Of a DNA stretch of 13,920 nt, positions 1 to 7,293 are shown piece by piece. Numbering within the stretch: position 1 is the first letter of the stretch; every line of letters begins with the position of its first letter. Under the pieces are notes generated by a model. The model was not told the DNA's origin and made no database searches. It saw only the letters and a list, made by a program, of their open reading frames with translations. Source of the stretch: an uncultured Pseudomonadota bacterium (GTDB lineage: Bacteria; Pseudomonadota; Alphaproteobacteria; Rs-D84); assembly GCA_947169505.1 (NCBI GenBank), contig CAMVPZ010000011.1, forward strand, positions 1-13,920. Direction: 5' to 3'. The position numbers were made by a program, and so were the translations under genes.

Positions 1-50
1 GGCGTGACATCCGTCTTCGTTCGCTTCGCTCACTACGCCGAGACAGGCTC
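1..50. other. GC-richer noncoding DNA at left edge
   Basis: No start codon with a ribosome-binding site and no recognisable protein is seen here. The stretch is clearly richer in G+C than the rest of the window and contains the iterated pattern CTTCG-TTCG-CTTCG around 15-29, plus a short inverted pair GGCGT (1-5) / ACGCC (35-39). It lies downstream of the minus-strand tRNA gene. Composition and internal iteration resemble intergenic dispersed repeats, but a single copy in one window cannot prove that. Confidence 0.35.
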
Positions 51-92
51 GATTTTCTTAATTGTGCACTGCGTGCGCAATAACGAAAATCG
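51..92. repeat. Long imperfect inverted repeat (hairpin) beside the tRNA
   Basis: The outer arms CGATTTTC (51-58) and GAAAATCG (85-92) are exact complements. Inside them ATTGTGCAC (62-70) faces GTGCGCAAT (74-82) with one mismatch, which is a U-G wobble if the plus strand is transcribed and a C-A mismatch on the minus strand. The 3-base loop is TGC, and 3-base internal loops separate the two stems. It starts 2 bases past the encoded CCA end of the tRNA, so it could help end the tRNA transcript, although no good T-run follows on that strand. It may instead be part of a repeat shared with 1-50. Confidence 0.5.
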
Positions 93-93
93 G

Positions 94-169
94 TGGCGTC
101 CCCAGCAGAATTCGAATCTGCATCTAATCCTTAGGAGGGATTTGTTCTATCCTGTTGAACTATAGGGAC
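94..169 (-). tRNA. tRNA-Arg (anticodon CCT)
   Basis: Read on the minus strand, the 76 bases fold as a complete cloverleaf. The acceptor stem is GTCCCTA / TGGGGAC with one T-G pair, the D stem GTTC / GAAC with a 9-base loop containing GG, and the anticodon stem AATCC / GGATT around loop CTCCTAA. A 4-base variable loop and a T stem GCAGA / TCTGC with loop TTCGAAT follow. The discriminator is G and the CCA end is encoded (94-96). The anticodon CCT (plus strand 133-135) reads the rare arginine codon AGG. The gene is divergent from ihfA and has its own likely promoter at 182-209. Confidence 0.96.
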
Positions 170-170
170 A

Positions 171-184
171 AATCGGTACCGATT
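171..184. repeat. 14-bp perfect palindrome at the tRNA transcription start
   Basis: AATCGGTACCGATT is perfectly self-complementary. It lies between the 5' end of the tRNA (169) and the presumed -10 box of its promoter (182-187), overlapping that box, so it would cover the transcription start. It could be an operator for the tRNA gene or chance in AT-rich DNA; nothing in the window names a binding protein. Confidence 0.4.
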
Positions 185-209
185 TTACATCAATAAAAAA
201 ATAAATCAA
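182..209 (-). promoter_or_regulatory. Probable promoter of tRNA-Arg
   Basis: On the minus strand, TTGATT (plus 204-209) and TAAAAT (plus 182-187) are separated by 16 bp and sit about a dozen bases from the tRNA 5' end. This fits a sigma-70 type promoter with a short 5' leader. It is placed back to back with the ihfA promoter. Confidence 0.5.
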
Positions 210-219
210 TATTTAGTAT

Positions 220-247
220 TTGCAATATTTAAAAGCATTTGTATAAT
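220..247 (+). promoter_or_regulatory. Probable ihfA promoter
   Basis: TTGCAA (220-225) and a perfect TATAAT (242-247) are separated by 16 bp, 25 bases upstream of the ihfA start codon. The spacing and boxes fit the housekeeping sigma factor. Confidence 0.65.
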
Positions 248-271
248 TACAACAAAGCAAAAGGATTTTAA

Positions 272-559
272 ATGGCAACAATAACTCGTATGGATTTGGC
301 AAACTCTTTAAGAAATCGTTTTGGTTTATCTGCTGCTGATTCTTATAAAATGATTGATATCATTTTTGACGAAATCGAACAATCTTTGATTAATGGCGAA
401 GAAGTTAAAATCACCGGATTCGGCACATTTAAAATATTATCAAAATCTGCACGTATTGGTCGCAATCCAAAAACAGGTGTTCCGGCGGTAATATCTGCAC
501 GTCGTGTCGCATCTTTCCGCCCAAGTACGAATTTTAGAAAAACTATAACATCAAAATAA
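272..559 (+). CDS. ihfA: Integration host factor subunit alpha (HU/IHF family DNA-bending protein)
   Basis: A 95-residue DNABII protein that dimerises and bends DNA in the minor groove. Visible hallmarks are the GFGTF turn at residues 49-53 and the arm motif RNPKTG at 64-69, whose proline (Pro66) intercalates in IHF and HU. The following ISARRVASFRPS stretch (74-85) is closer to IHF alpha (TARR...FRP) than to typical HU. The partner subunit IhfB is not in the window. The ATG is preceded by AAGGA (260-265) at good spacing. The gene is monocistronic: it has its own promoter, a terminator just after the stop, and stands divergent from tRNA-Arg. An HU-like role cannot be excluded because the family is similar throughout. 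Confidence 0.88.
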   Translation: MATITRMDLANSLRNRFGLSAADSYKMIDIIFDEIEQSLINGEEVKITGFGTFKILSKSARIGRNPKTGVPAVISARRVASFRPSTNFRKTITSK

Positions 560-566
560 TAAATTT

Positions 567-594
567 AAAAACCGCCCTGTAAAGGCGGTTTTTT
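567..594. terminator. Bidirectional intrinsic terminator between ihfA and pepO
   Basis: AAACCGCC (569-576) pairs with GGCGGTTT (584-591) around a 7-base loop, followed by a T-run on the plus strand. On the minus strand the complement of the upstream A-run also gives U-rich sequence. It therefore can end both ihfA and the convergent pepO, whose stop codon is at 597-599. Confidence 0.85.
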
Positions 595-596
595 AT

Positions 597-2579
597 TTAC
601 CATAATTTTACACGTTTTTCTGGTGCGATGTATAAACTATCATTTTCTTGGATATCAAATACATCATACCACGCTTCTACATGTGGCAAAATACCATTAA
701 CACGCCAACGTCCCAACGAATGTTCATTTGTTTTTGTTTGACGTAATAATGCTTCGTCTGTGATATTTGACGCTTCTGTCATGCTGTATGCTATGAAAAA
801 TCTTTGATCACTTGATAAACCATTCACACTTTCTGTTTTTTCACCAAATTTTTTATATGCATCAAAAGCGATTGTCACACCACCATAATCAGCCAAGTTT
901 TCACCCAATGTAAATTCACCATTTGCATATGTATCTGGCGCAACAAGAATATTATTAAAATGCTCTTTCATTATATTGGCACGTTCTTCAAATTTTTTAG
1001 TATCTGTTTCTGTCCACCAATCTTTCATATTGCCATCCATATCAAAATGACGGCCGGAATCATCGAATCCATGTGTCATTTCATGTCCAATCACAGATCC
1101 AATTGCACCATAATTAAACGCATCATCTGCATCCATATCAAAAAATGGATATTGTAATATTCCCGCAGGAAAACAAATTTCGTTTGTTGATGGATCATAA
1201 TATGCATTGACTTCGTGTGCATTCATATACCAAATTGTTGGATCTTTTTCTTTACCAACCTTGTTTAACCAAAATTCATCTTCAAAAGCAGCCACCCGCA
1301 TCATATTTTCATATAACGAATCGTTTTTGATTTCCAATGCATCATAATCACGCCATTTATTTGGATAACCAATTTTTGCACGAAATGTATTCAATTTTTT
1401 CATTGCTTGTTTTTTTGTATCATCACTCATCCACGTTAGATTTTCTATACGATTACCCAATGCACGTTGTAAATTTTTAACCAAATTTTCCATACGTTTT
1501 TTTGCACTGGCTGGAAAATATTTTTTAACATAAATTTGACCAACCATTTCACCAAGCGAGCCGTCAATCATACCAACCGCCCTTTTCCAACGTGTTTTTG
1601 GTTCTTTTTGACCGCCCATTTCACGATTATAAAAATCAAATGCAATATCAAATGTTTTGTCGTCCACGAAAGATGTTGCGCCATTTACAATTCGCCATTT
1701 CAAATAAGTTTTTATCAATTCAATATCTGTATCATTTATTATCGCAATGGATTCAATGATTGCTTCTGGTTGTGCAACATTTATAAATTCTGGTTTTACG
1801 CCACGCAATTCAAAATAAACATCCCAATCAAAACCAGACAATTCTTTTTTCAATTCATCAAAAGATTTTTTATGATAATTTGCCAATGGATCACGTAATT
1901 TTTCTTTTTTATAAAAAGATTTGGCCATACGTTCTTCCAACGCATATAATTTATCTGCATCAACTTTTACACCAAAATTATTCATGATATCTTTGATATA
2001 TTGTTTATATTTTTTACGAATTTGTTTTGATTTTGCGTCCATATCAAAATAATAGTCACGTGATAAACCAAGTCCACCCTGGCCAATGTTATAAAGATAA
2101 TGTGTGCTGTCCATTTCATCCAACCCCACACCATCATTAAAAAAAGCAGATGAAAATTTATGCATTCTTCCCAAATATTTTGGTAAATCATTTTTTGTTT
2201 TTATATCGTCTATTTCGTTTAAATACTTTTGCACAGGTGTTGTTTTATCAGCGTTTAACTTTGTTTCATCCATTGCGATTTTATAAAGCAAACCAATTTT
2301 GCCATTATCTTTTTCAACAATTTCACGAACACGTTTATTGTTATCTTCTATTAAAACTTCAAAAGAACCATATCTTGTATAATCGTTTGGCAATGGATTA
2401 TTCTTGCGCCATCCAGATGTGGCATAATCATAAAAATCTTTCCCAGGATTTACGTTCAGATCCATATTTTCAAAATTTATTCCAATTGTCATTACTTTCT
2501 CCTTGGTTAAAATACATGCAGCAATAATTGCGATAAACACTGCGATTATTCCAATTATGTTTAATAATTTATTTTTCAT
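597..2579 (-). CDS. pepO: M13 (neprilysin/PepO) family zinc metallopeptidase, probable lipoprotein
   Basis: A 660-residue M13 endopeptidase, the usual length for the family. The catalytic zinc motif HEMTH is at residues 499-503 and the third zinc ligand lies in GENLAD (Glu560, with Asp564). The substrate-binding NAYY motif is also present, and the C terminus RVKLW is typical of bacterial members. M13 enzymes cleave peptides on the amino side of hydrophobic residues. The N terminus is a short basic region plus a hydrophobic segment ending in IAAC (19-22), a plausible lipobox. This suggests a lipid-anchored protein facing the periplasm; a simple membrane anchor is the alternative. Its ATG overlaps the hemW TGA stop in an ATGA junction, so the two genes are probably translationally coupled. 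Confidence 0.92.
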   Translation of the reverse strand: MKNKLLNIIGIIAVFIAIIAACILTKEKVMTIGINFENMDLNVNPGKDFYDYATSGWRKNNPLPNDYTRYGSFEVLIEDNNKRVREIVEKDNGKIGLLYKIAMDETKLNADKTTPVQKYLNEIDDIKTKNDLPKYLGRMHKFSSAFFNDGVGLDEMDSTHYLYNIGQGGLGLSRDYYFDMDAKSKQIRKKYKQYIKDIMNNFGVKVDADKLYALEERMAKSFYKKEKLRDPLANYHKKSFDELKKELSGFDWDVYFELRGVKPEFINVAQPEAIIESIAIINDTDIELIKTYLKWRIVNGATSFVDDKTFDIAFDFYNREMGGQKEPKTRWKRAVGMIDGSLGEMVGQIYVKKYFPASAKKRMENLVKNLQRALGNRIENLTWMSDDTKKQAMKKLNTFRAKIGYPNKWRDYDALEIKNDSLYENMMRVAAFEDEFWLNKVGKEKDPTIWYMNAHEVNAYYDPSTNEICFPAGILQYPFFDMDADDAFNYGAIGSVIGHEMTHGFDDSGRHFDMDGNMKDWWTETDTKKFEERANIMKEHFNNILVAPDTYANGEFTLGENLADYGGVTIAFDAYKKFGEKTESVNGLSSDQRFFIAYSMTEASNITDEALLRQTKTNEHSLGRWRVNGILPHVEAWYDVFDIQENDSLYIAPEKRVKLW

Positions 2580-3631
2580 TTTATTAAATCCACTGTTAAA
2601 TCATCCAATATTAACAAACCATCCGCCGTAGCATACAGATATTCATTATTTATTTCAACTAAATCTTTGTGCATATTTACCCAATCAAAATCAACAATAG
2701 ATTTTACATCGTCGGTTAATTTGACACCACGCATTGTTCTAAGGCCTGTTAAAATTTTTTCTGTTGCACGTGTTTCATTGCTTATCGGTTCAAACAATTC
2801 ATTATTTCCACGTTGTTCATACCAAACATTATTCAAAAACACACGACCTGCCCCGCCACGACCAATACCGATATACGCATCACCATTCCAAATATTTTGA
2901 TTGTGTTTACATTCTTCACCTGGGGTCGCATAATTAGAAACTTCATATCTTGGCAAAGATAAATATTCTGGAATAATCGTATACATTTGAGCCATAGTAT
3001 CATTATTCGGCATATTCAAATTCATTTTTCCAAACGGTGTATTTTTTTCAATTGTTAATTCATACATTGAAACATGCGATAAACCCAATTCATTTATGTT
3101 TTTACATAATTCAATCACAGATTTTACATTATGGTTGGGCAAACCATAAATGAAATCTGCATTTACACGTAAATTCATATCAATCGCATTGTTTAATAAA
3201 TCCAAAGCCTGTTTTACATTATGTTTACGACCCAAAAATGTCAATTCTTCATCTTGCAAAGATTGAATACCAATGGAAAGTCGATTTACACCAATCGATA
3301 CAAAATTTTTCAATTTTTCTTTGTCCAAAGTTCCAGGATTAGATTCCAAAGTTATTTCACAATTTTGCGATACATAAAAATTGTCTTTTATACATCCCAT
3401 TATTTGCTCAAAAGCCCATATTGGCATCAAAGATGGTGTGCCACCACCAAAAAAAATCGTAGGAATTTGAAATTTTCCCAATTTTGTTGCCCAAAAGCGC
3501 AATTCTTGACATATATTATCGCTATATTTTTTCCAATCTGGATTGACACATGCGGTCGAAAAAAACGCACAATAATTGCATTTAGACATACAAAATGGAA
3601 CATGAATATAAAGATTATGTGAAACAGACAT
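2576..3631 (-). CDS. hemW: Radical SAM heme chaperone HemW (formerly coproporphyrinogen oxidase-like)
   Basis: The protein of about 351 residues begins with the radical SAM cluster motif CMSKCNYC (Cys14, Cys18, Cys21) inside YIHVPFC, which is characteristic of HemW/HemN. FFGGGTPSLM (about 61-70) is the SAM-binding glycine motif. The later segments ESNPGT, NRLSIGIQS and CKHNQNIW fit HemW, and the length fits HemW and not the longer oxygen-independent oxidase HemN. HemW binds heme and passes it to respiratory enzymes. I chose the ATG at 3631 because family members start a few residues before YIH. A TTG at 3649 would add six residues, and neither start has a clear Shine-Dalgarno sequence. The gene overlaps pepO by 4 bp and is divergent from the barrel gene at 3725. 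Confidence 0.88.
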   Translation of the reverse strand: MSVSHNLYIHVPFCMSKCNYCAFFSTACVNPDWKKYSDNICQELRFWATKLGKFQIPTIFFGGGTPSLMPIWAFEQIMGCIKDNFYVSQNCEITLESNPGTLDKEKLKNFVSIGVNRLSIGIQSLQDEELTFLGRKHNVKQALDLLNNAIDMNLRVNADFIYGLPNHNVKSVIELCKNINELGLSHVSMYELTIEKNTPFGKMNLNMPNNDTMAQMYTIIPEYLSLPRYEVSNYATPGEECKHNQNIWNGDAYIGIGRGGAGRVFLNNVWYEQRGNNELFEPISNETRATEKILTGLRTMRGVKLTDDVKSIVDFDWVNMHKDLVEINNEYLYATADGLLILDDLTVDLIK

Positions 3632-3698
3632 GCAAAAATAATAATTCAATAAAAATGAAATTCAACACAAACAAATGCTTTCTTTAAATTATTTTTTA

Positions 3699-3722
3699 TG
3701 ATATAATGATCTGGACAAAGGA
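3699..3722 (+). promoter_or_regulatory. Extended -10 promoter and ribosome-binding site of the outer-membrane barrel gene
   Basis: TG-A-TATAAT (3699-3707) is a perfect extended -10 element, and the region 16-17 bp upstream is only a weak -35. AAAGGA (3717-3722) follows, very close to the ATG at 3725, leaving a short leader. The element lies in the 93-bp gap shared with divergent hemW. Confidence 0.6.
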
Positions 3723-3724
3723 AT

Positions 3725-5209
3725 ATGAAAAAGAAATATTTAACATTTTTATGCCTAATTTCTGTCCCTTTTGCCTGTTTGGCATCGAACGAGGGTGTAC
3801 CGTCTTATTACACAGAACGAAACAAACCAAACGCAAATCAAATTGGGTATAACAATTATGAAAATTATGGTTATACCAAATATGTGGGTGTAAACGGCAG
3901 AAAACAGGTTATATCTTCAAAAAAAACGTCTTACCAGGTTCCACGTCAACAAACATATACTGTTGAATCTCGTGGGACAATGACTAAAAATGGTATATCA
4001 CAACCGACATCAAAAAACAATACTTCCATATATGCGGGATACGCACGTCGTTTCGCTGATTTCGAATTTAAAACTGGTGTAAATTCTGTATTGGAATGGG
4101 ACGATATGTTGTTTAACGAAGTCAATGTTGGATTAAAACATGTATTTGATATTCGTGGGTTTGATTTGGCACTTTATGGCGAATATTCGTATGGCAAAAT
4201 GTCTGGTGGTGGAATGTCCATGGATTATGATTTGGAACCATATACTTACGCAAAACCACACGAAGGTATATTTACTATTTCCATGGGCGGTCTTACTGGC
4301 GATACAAACAAATTAAAACTTGGTGTGGCAGCACACCACATATGGAATTTGGGCGGATGGAAATTGACACCGCACATTGGGTATGAAATATTCAAACATA
4401 ATTTAAAAATGAACGATCATTTGTATCCTAATCCTGGGGTATATTTACCTTTGATGACAAATAATGGCGATTATGTTTTTGGGGATACAGCTGGGTATTA
4501 TTATGCCGTTTCAACAGATACTGAAATTGCGGAAGATTCTGGTTTATATCAAATCTGTATGGGTCCCGAAGATATCAAAGTTGTTTCTGCCCCTGGCGCC
4601 AGCAGTGGCGATGGTATACTTTATCCACTTGGACAAAATTTGGTAACGATTGATTATAATAGCAGTATGGGTAATATACCTTGGGGGGTACCTGCCGGAG
4701 ATTGTGTTGTTATCGGTGGCGATGGTGTTATCAAGGTTGATGGAACAACACATATTTATAACACTACATGGTCTGGTTTTTATCTTGGATTAGAAATTGA
4801 AAAACAAATGACTTTGGCGGATAAACTTCGTTTTTATTTCCAAGTCAGCATGCCAAAATATTCATCAGAAGGTACATGGCCAAATCGTGACGATTGGCAA
4901 CAAAACCCAAGTTTCTTAGACGAAGGTGATAATGGTGCATTTGCTTACGAAGCACAGATGGAATACGCATATCAGTTATCTGACCGTTTACAACTGTCAT
5001 TAAAGGCAGATACGAATTATTTTCATGTTGGAAAAATACCTGGCGAATTATACATAGCAGCACAGACAATATATTATGAAGACGAAGAAAATCCAGGGAA
5101 TTGGATTACAGAAACAATACCGGCATACACAGAACACGTTTCTGATTCTTTGAAAGAAGCCACATGGAAATCTTTTGGTTTGCATATTGGTTTAAAATAT
5201 TCTTTTTAA
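3725..5209 (+). CDS. Outer-membrane beta-barrel protein with omptin-like fold
   Basis: A 494-residue exported protein. Residues 1-20 form a signal peptide with likely cleavage after CLA. The C terminus GLKYSF ends in phenylalanine with alternating hydrophobic residues, the usual beta-barrel assembly signal. Residues 21-100 are a polar, Tyr/Asn/Gln-rich region. From about 100 onward amphipathic strands with aromatic girdles appear (IYAGYARRF, LALYGEYSYG, LTPHIGYEIF, FYLGLEIEKQ, AYQLSDRLQLSLKAD). The strand order, a DxD at 167-169 and the final strand resemble omptins (OmpT GLKYTF) and the related Protochlamydia outer-membrane protein domain; I infer this from remembered sequences. No equivalent of the omptin Asp-His pair is seen near 380-400, so protease activity is doubtful. 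A long Gly/Asp-rich loop spans roughly 230-345. The gene is 15 bp upstream of the transglycosylase and probably cotranscribed with it. Confidence 0.72.
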   Translation: MKKKYLTFLCLISVPFACLASNEGVPSYYTERNKPNANQIGYNNYENYGYTKYVGVNGRKQVISSKKTSYQVPRQQTYTVESRGTMTKNGISQPTSKNNTSIYAGYARRFADFEFKTGVNSVLEWDDMLFNEVNVGLKHVFDIRGFDLALYGEYSYGKMSGGGMSMDYDLEPYTYAKPHEGIFTISMGGLTGDTNKLKLGVAAHHIWNLGGWKLTPHIGYEIFKHNLKMNDHLYPNPGVYLPLMTNNGDYVFGDTAGYYYAVSTDTEIAEDSGLYQICMGPEDIKVVSAPGASSGDGILYPLGQNLVTIDYNSSMGNIPWGVPAGDCVVIGGDGVIKVDGTTHIYNTTWSGFYLGLEIEKQMTLADKLRFYFQVSMPKYSSEGTWPNRDDWQQNPSFLDEGDNGAFAYEAQMEYAYQLSDRLQLSLKADTNYFHVGKIPGELYIAAQTIYYEDEENPGNWITETIPAYTEHVSDSLKEATWKSFGLHIGLKYSF

Positions 5210-5224
5210 TAGGCATGGGATGAT

Positions 5225-6274
5225 ATGAAATATAAATTGCCAATATTTTGTGGAATGTTTTTTATGTCTGTTATGGGGGCGGCTTTTGCAGACCGTGGTG
5301 ATTTTGATTTGGAAAGATGGGACAAAATATTGACAGACATTCGCAACAAAGCAACTGCAGAAAATATCAGTCAACTGGTAATTGATGAAACTTTGAAATC
5401 GCCAAGTTTTATTCCAGCCGTTATCAAAGCAGATAAAAATCAGGCTGAATTTACTTTGACTTTGGAACAATATTTAAATCGTACAGTAAGCGATACAAGA
5501 ATCACCCAAGGCAAAAAAAAGAAACATGAATATCCAACTTTATTGTCACGTGTTGAAAATAAATATGGTGTACCAAGAAATGTTATTTTGGCTTTTTGGG
5601 GAATGGAATCTAATTATGGTGCAATTAAATCCAAACATCAATTAACCAATGCTTTTTTATCTTTGATTTACGATGGTCGACGTGAAGAATTTTTTTCAAA
5701 ACAATTAATCGCTTTGATGAAAATTGCCGATAAAAACAAACTAGCAATAAACAATATTCACGGCTCTTGGGCCGGTGCGATGGGACATTTCCAATTTATT
5801 CCAACGACATTATCACAATACGGTATGGATGGTAATAACGATGGTCGTGTTGATATTATAAACAGCATTGGTGATGCGATGATGAGTGCCGGAAATTACC
5901 TTAATAAATTAGGTTGGAAACATGCTGAACCAATTATTTACAAGGTGACTTTGCCTGCCGATTTTAACAAATCTTTGATGGATGGGAACACTAAAAAAAC
6001 CTTCACAGAATGGGCAAATATGGGTGTTATGCAAATGGATGGAACACAATTACCAGAAGATGAAGCCGTTGTTGGTTTGATTGCTGATGTGAAAAACATT
6101 GATAAAATAATTGCATCGCAAACAGATACTTGCCAAACCATGGATACAGATATTGCGCCAACACCTGTAATTCATGCTTATTTAACATACCCCAACTTTT
6201 ACCGCATAAAAAAATGGAATAATTCGTCTTGGTATGCGATTGCCGTTGGCGAATTAGCCGATAAAATAAAATAA
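5225..6274 (+). CDS. mltB: MltB-type lytic murein transglycosylase
   Basis: A 349-residue enzyme cleaving peptidoglycan between MurNAc and GlcNAc with formation of a 1,6-anhydro end. Residues 1-22 are a signal peptide ending AFA, with no lipobox cysteine, so a soluble periplasmic form is likely, unlike the lipoprotein MltB of E. coli. The catalytic glutamate is Glu128 in FWGMESNYG. GAMGHFQFIPTT (184-195) matches the family signature, with His where Gln is common. DGNNDGRVD and the following AGNYL segment complete the fold. The start is supported by the signal peptide; the ribosome-binding site (GGGA/GGAT) is weak. No separate promoter is evident in the 15-bp gap, so it is probably read with the upstream barrel gene. 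Confidence 0.88.
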   Translation: MKYKLPIFCGMFFMSVMGAAFADRGDFDLERWDKILTDIRNKATAENISQLVIDETLKSPSFIPAVIKADKNQAEFTLTLEQYLNRTVSDTRITQGKKKKHEYPTLLSRVENKYGVPRNVILAFWGMESNYGAIKSKHQLTNAFLSLIYDGRREEFFSKQLIALMKIADKNKLAINNIHGSWAGAMGHFQFIPTTLSQYGMDGNNDGRVDIINSIGDAMMSAGNYLNKLGWKHAEPIIYKVTLPADFNKSLMDGNTKKTFTEWANMGVMQMDGTQLPEDEAVVGLIADVKNIDKIIASQTDTCQTMDTDIAPTPVIHAYLTYPNFYRIKKWNNSSWYAIAVGELADKIK

Positions 6275-6334
6275 TTGCTTATGCGTTTTTTCTTTGATAT
6301 CATGTGAATTATATCTTTACAAAGGAAATATATT

Positions 6335-7291
6335 ATGGCTATAAAAGTTCGTGATTTTGAAGTTCGATTAACACGCAACAAAGAAGAAAGAAAACAGGTT
6401 CGTCAATTAAGATATGAAGTGTTCTGTTTGGAAGAAAATGCAACTCCAACCGAAGAACAAAAGAATTTGGGCGAAGAATATGATGCATATGATACATATG
6501 CTGATTATATGGCGGTTTTTCATAATGGTAAAATTGTTGGGACTTATCGTATTATTGATCGTGACGCCGCTGAAAAAATGGGTGGTTTTTATACTGAAAA
6601 AGAATTTAATTTATCAAAGATAAAAAAGGTCAAAGGCAATATCGCAGAAATGTCACGTGCATGTGTCAAAGCCGAATATCGTGAAAACGGTTTGGTGATG
6701 CGCTTGCTTTGGGTTGGGCTTTGCGAATATGTTGTTAAACGCAAAGTTGCTTTGTTATTTGGTGTTCCATCTTTTGTTGGGACGAATCCTGCACAATCTG
6801 CACAAGCGATTTCATACCTTTACTATAATCATTTATCGCCTTCGCATTTGTTGGCAACTGTATTAAAAGAAAATTTGGATCCAAGTGTTAATCCGGGTTT
6901 AACCCAAATGAATATTTTACCACGTGCTTTTGTTGATGAAGACGAAGCAAAAAAGCAAATGACACCTTTGATTAAAGGTTATTTGCGCCTTGGGGCAACG
7001 TTTGGTCGTGGTGTATTTGTTGATAAACCTTTTGGAACGTATGACGTGTTCGTTTTGGTTCAAACAAAAAATGTTGATAAAACATATCAAAAACATTTTG
7101 CTGGTTCTGAAAATGCTTTTGATGAATTGGGTATTAAGGAAGGTCCTTTACACTTGTTAACACGAATTGTAATGTCACCTATTACTGGCACAGCCAAGGC
7201 TATACGTGCTTTTGGTGAATTGTTTATGCGTGAAGATGCTGATGATATTGAATATATTGACAAAGAAGAGACAGAAAACGAAGATAAATAA
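6335..7291 (+). CDS. olsB: OlsB-like GNAT acyltransferase (ornithine N-acyltransferase candidate)
   Basis: A 318-residue GNAT-fold protein of the OlsB / 'putative hemolysin' group (COG3176-like). Matching segments are RYEVFCLEE (26-34), a basic-hydrophobic core with IVGTYRI (67-73), GGFYTEKEF (83-91), EMSRACV (105-111) and LLFGVPSFVGTNP (140-152). OlsB transfers a 3-hydroxyacyl chain from acyl carrier protein to ornithine, giving lyso-ornithine lipid. The next gene, 2 bp downstream, is a PlsC-type O-acyltransferase, as expected for OlsA, and this supports the assignment. AAAGGA (6321-6326) lies 8 bases before the ATG. Residues 258-318 form a tail rich in Asp/Glu at the end and not typical of OlsB. 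Other acyl-ACP N-acyltransferases of the same superfamily remain possible. Confidence 0.75.
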   Translation: MAIKVRDFEVRLTRNKEERKQVRQLRYEVFCLEENATPTEEQKNLGEEYDAYDTYADYMAVFHNGKIVGTYRIIDRDAAEKMGGFYTEKEFNLSKIKKVKGNIAEMSRACVKAEYRENGLVMRLLWVGLCEYVVKRKVALLFGVPSFVGTNPAQSAQAISYLYYNHLSPSHLLATVLKENLDPSVNPGLTQMNILPRAFVDEDEAKKQMTPLIKGYLRLGATFGRGVFVDKPFGTYDVFVLVQTKNVDKTYQKHFAGSENAFDELGIKEGPLHLLTRIVMSPITGTAKAIRAFGELFMREDADDIEYIDKEETENEDK

Positions 7292-7293
7292 AA

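Noticed and set aside
1536..1898. 120-codon plus-strand open frame antisense to pepO
   Set aside because: It lies wholly within the M13 peptidase coding region, shows no ribosome-binding site, and gives a Phe/Ile/Cys-rich product typical of antisense reading of AT-rich genes.
3221..3622. 133-codon plus-strand open frame antisense to hemW
   Set aside because: It covers the radical SAM motifs in the other strand and has no start signals or recognisable domain.
3632..3649. TTG at 3649 as the hemW start
   Set aside because: HemW proteins start only a few residues before YIH, as given by the ATG at 3631, and no Shine-Dalgarno sequence supports the longer form.
3725..3790. Lipoprotein signal in the barrel protein (cysteine at residue 18)
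   Set aside because: Residues before the cysteine are V-P-F-A, which does not fit a lipobox; a normal cleavage after CLA and a C-terminal Phe fit an outer-membrane barrel.
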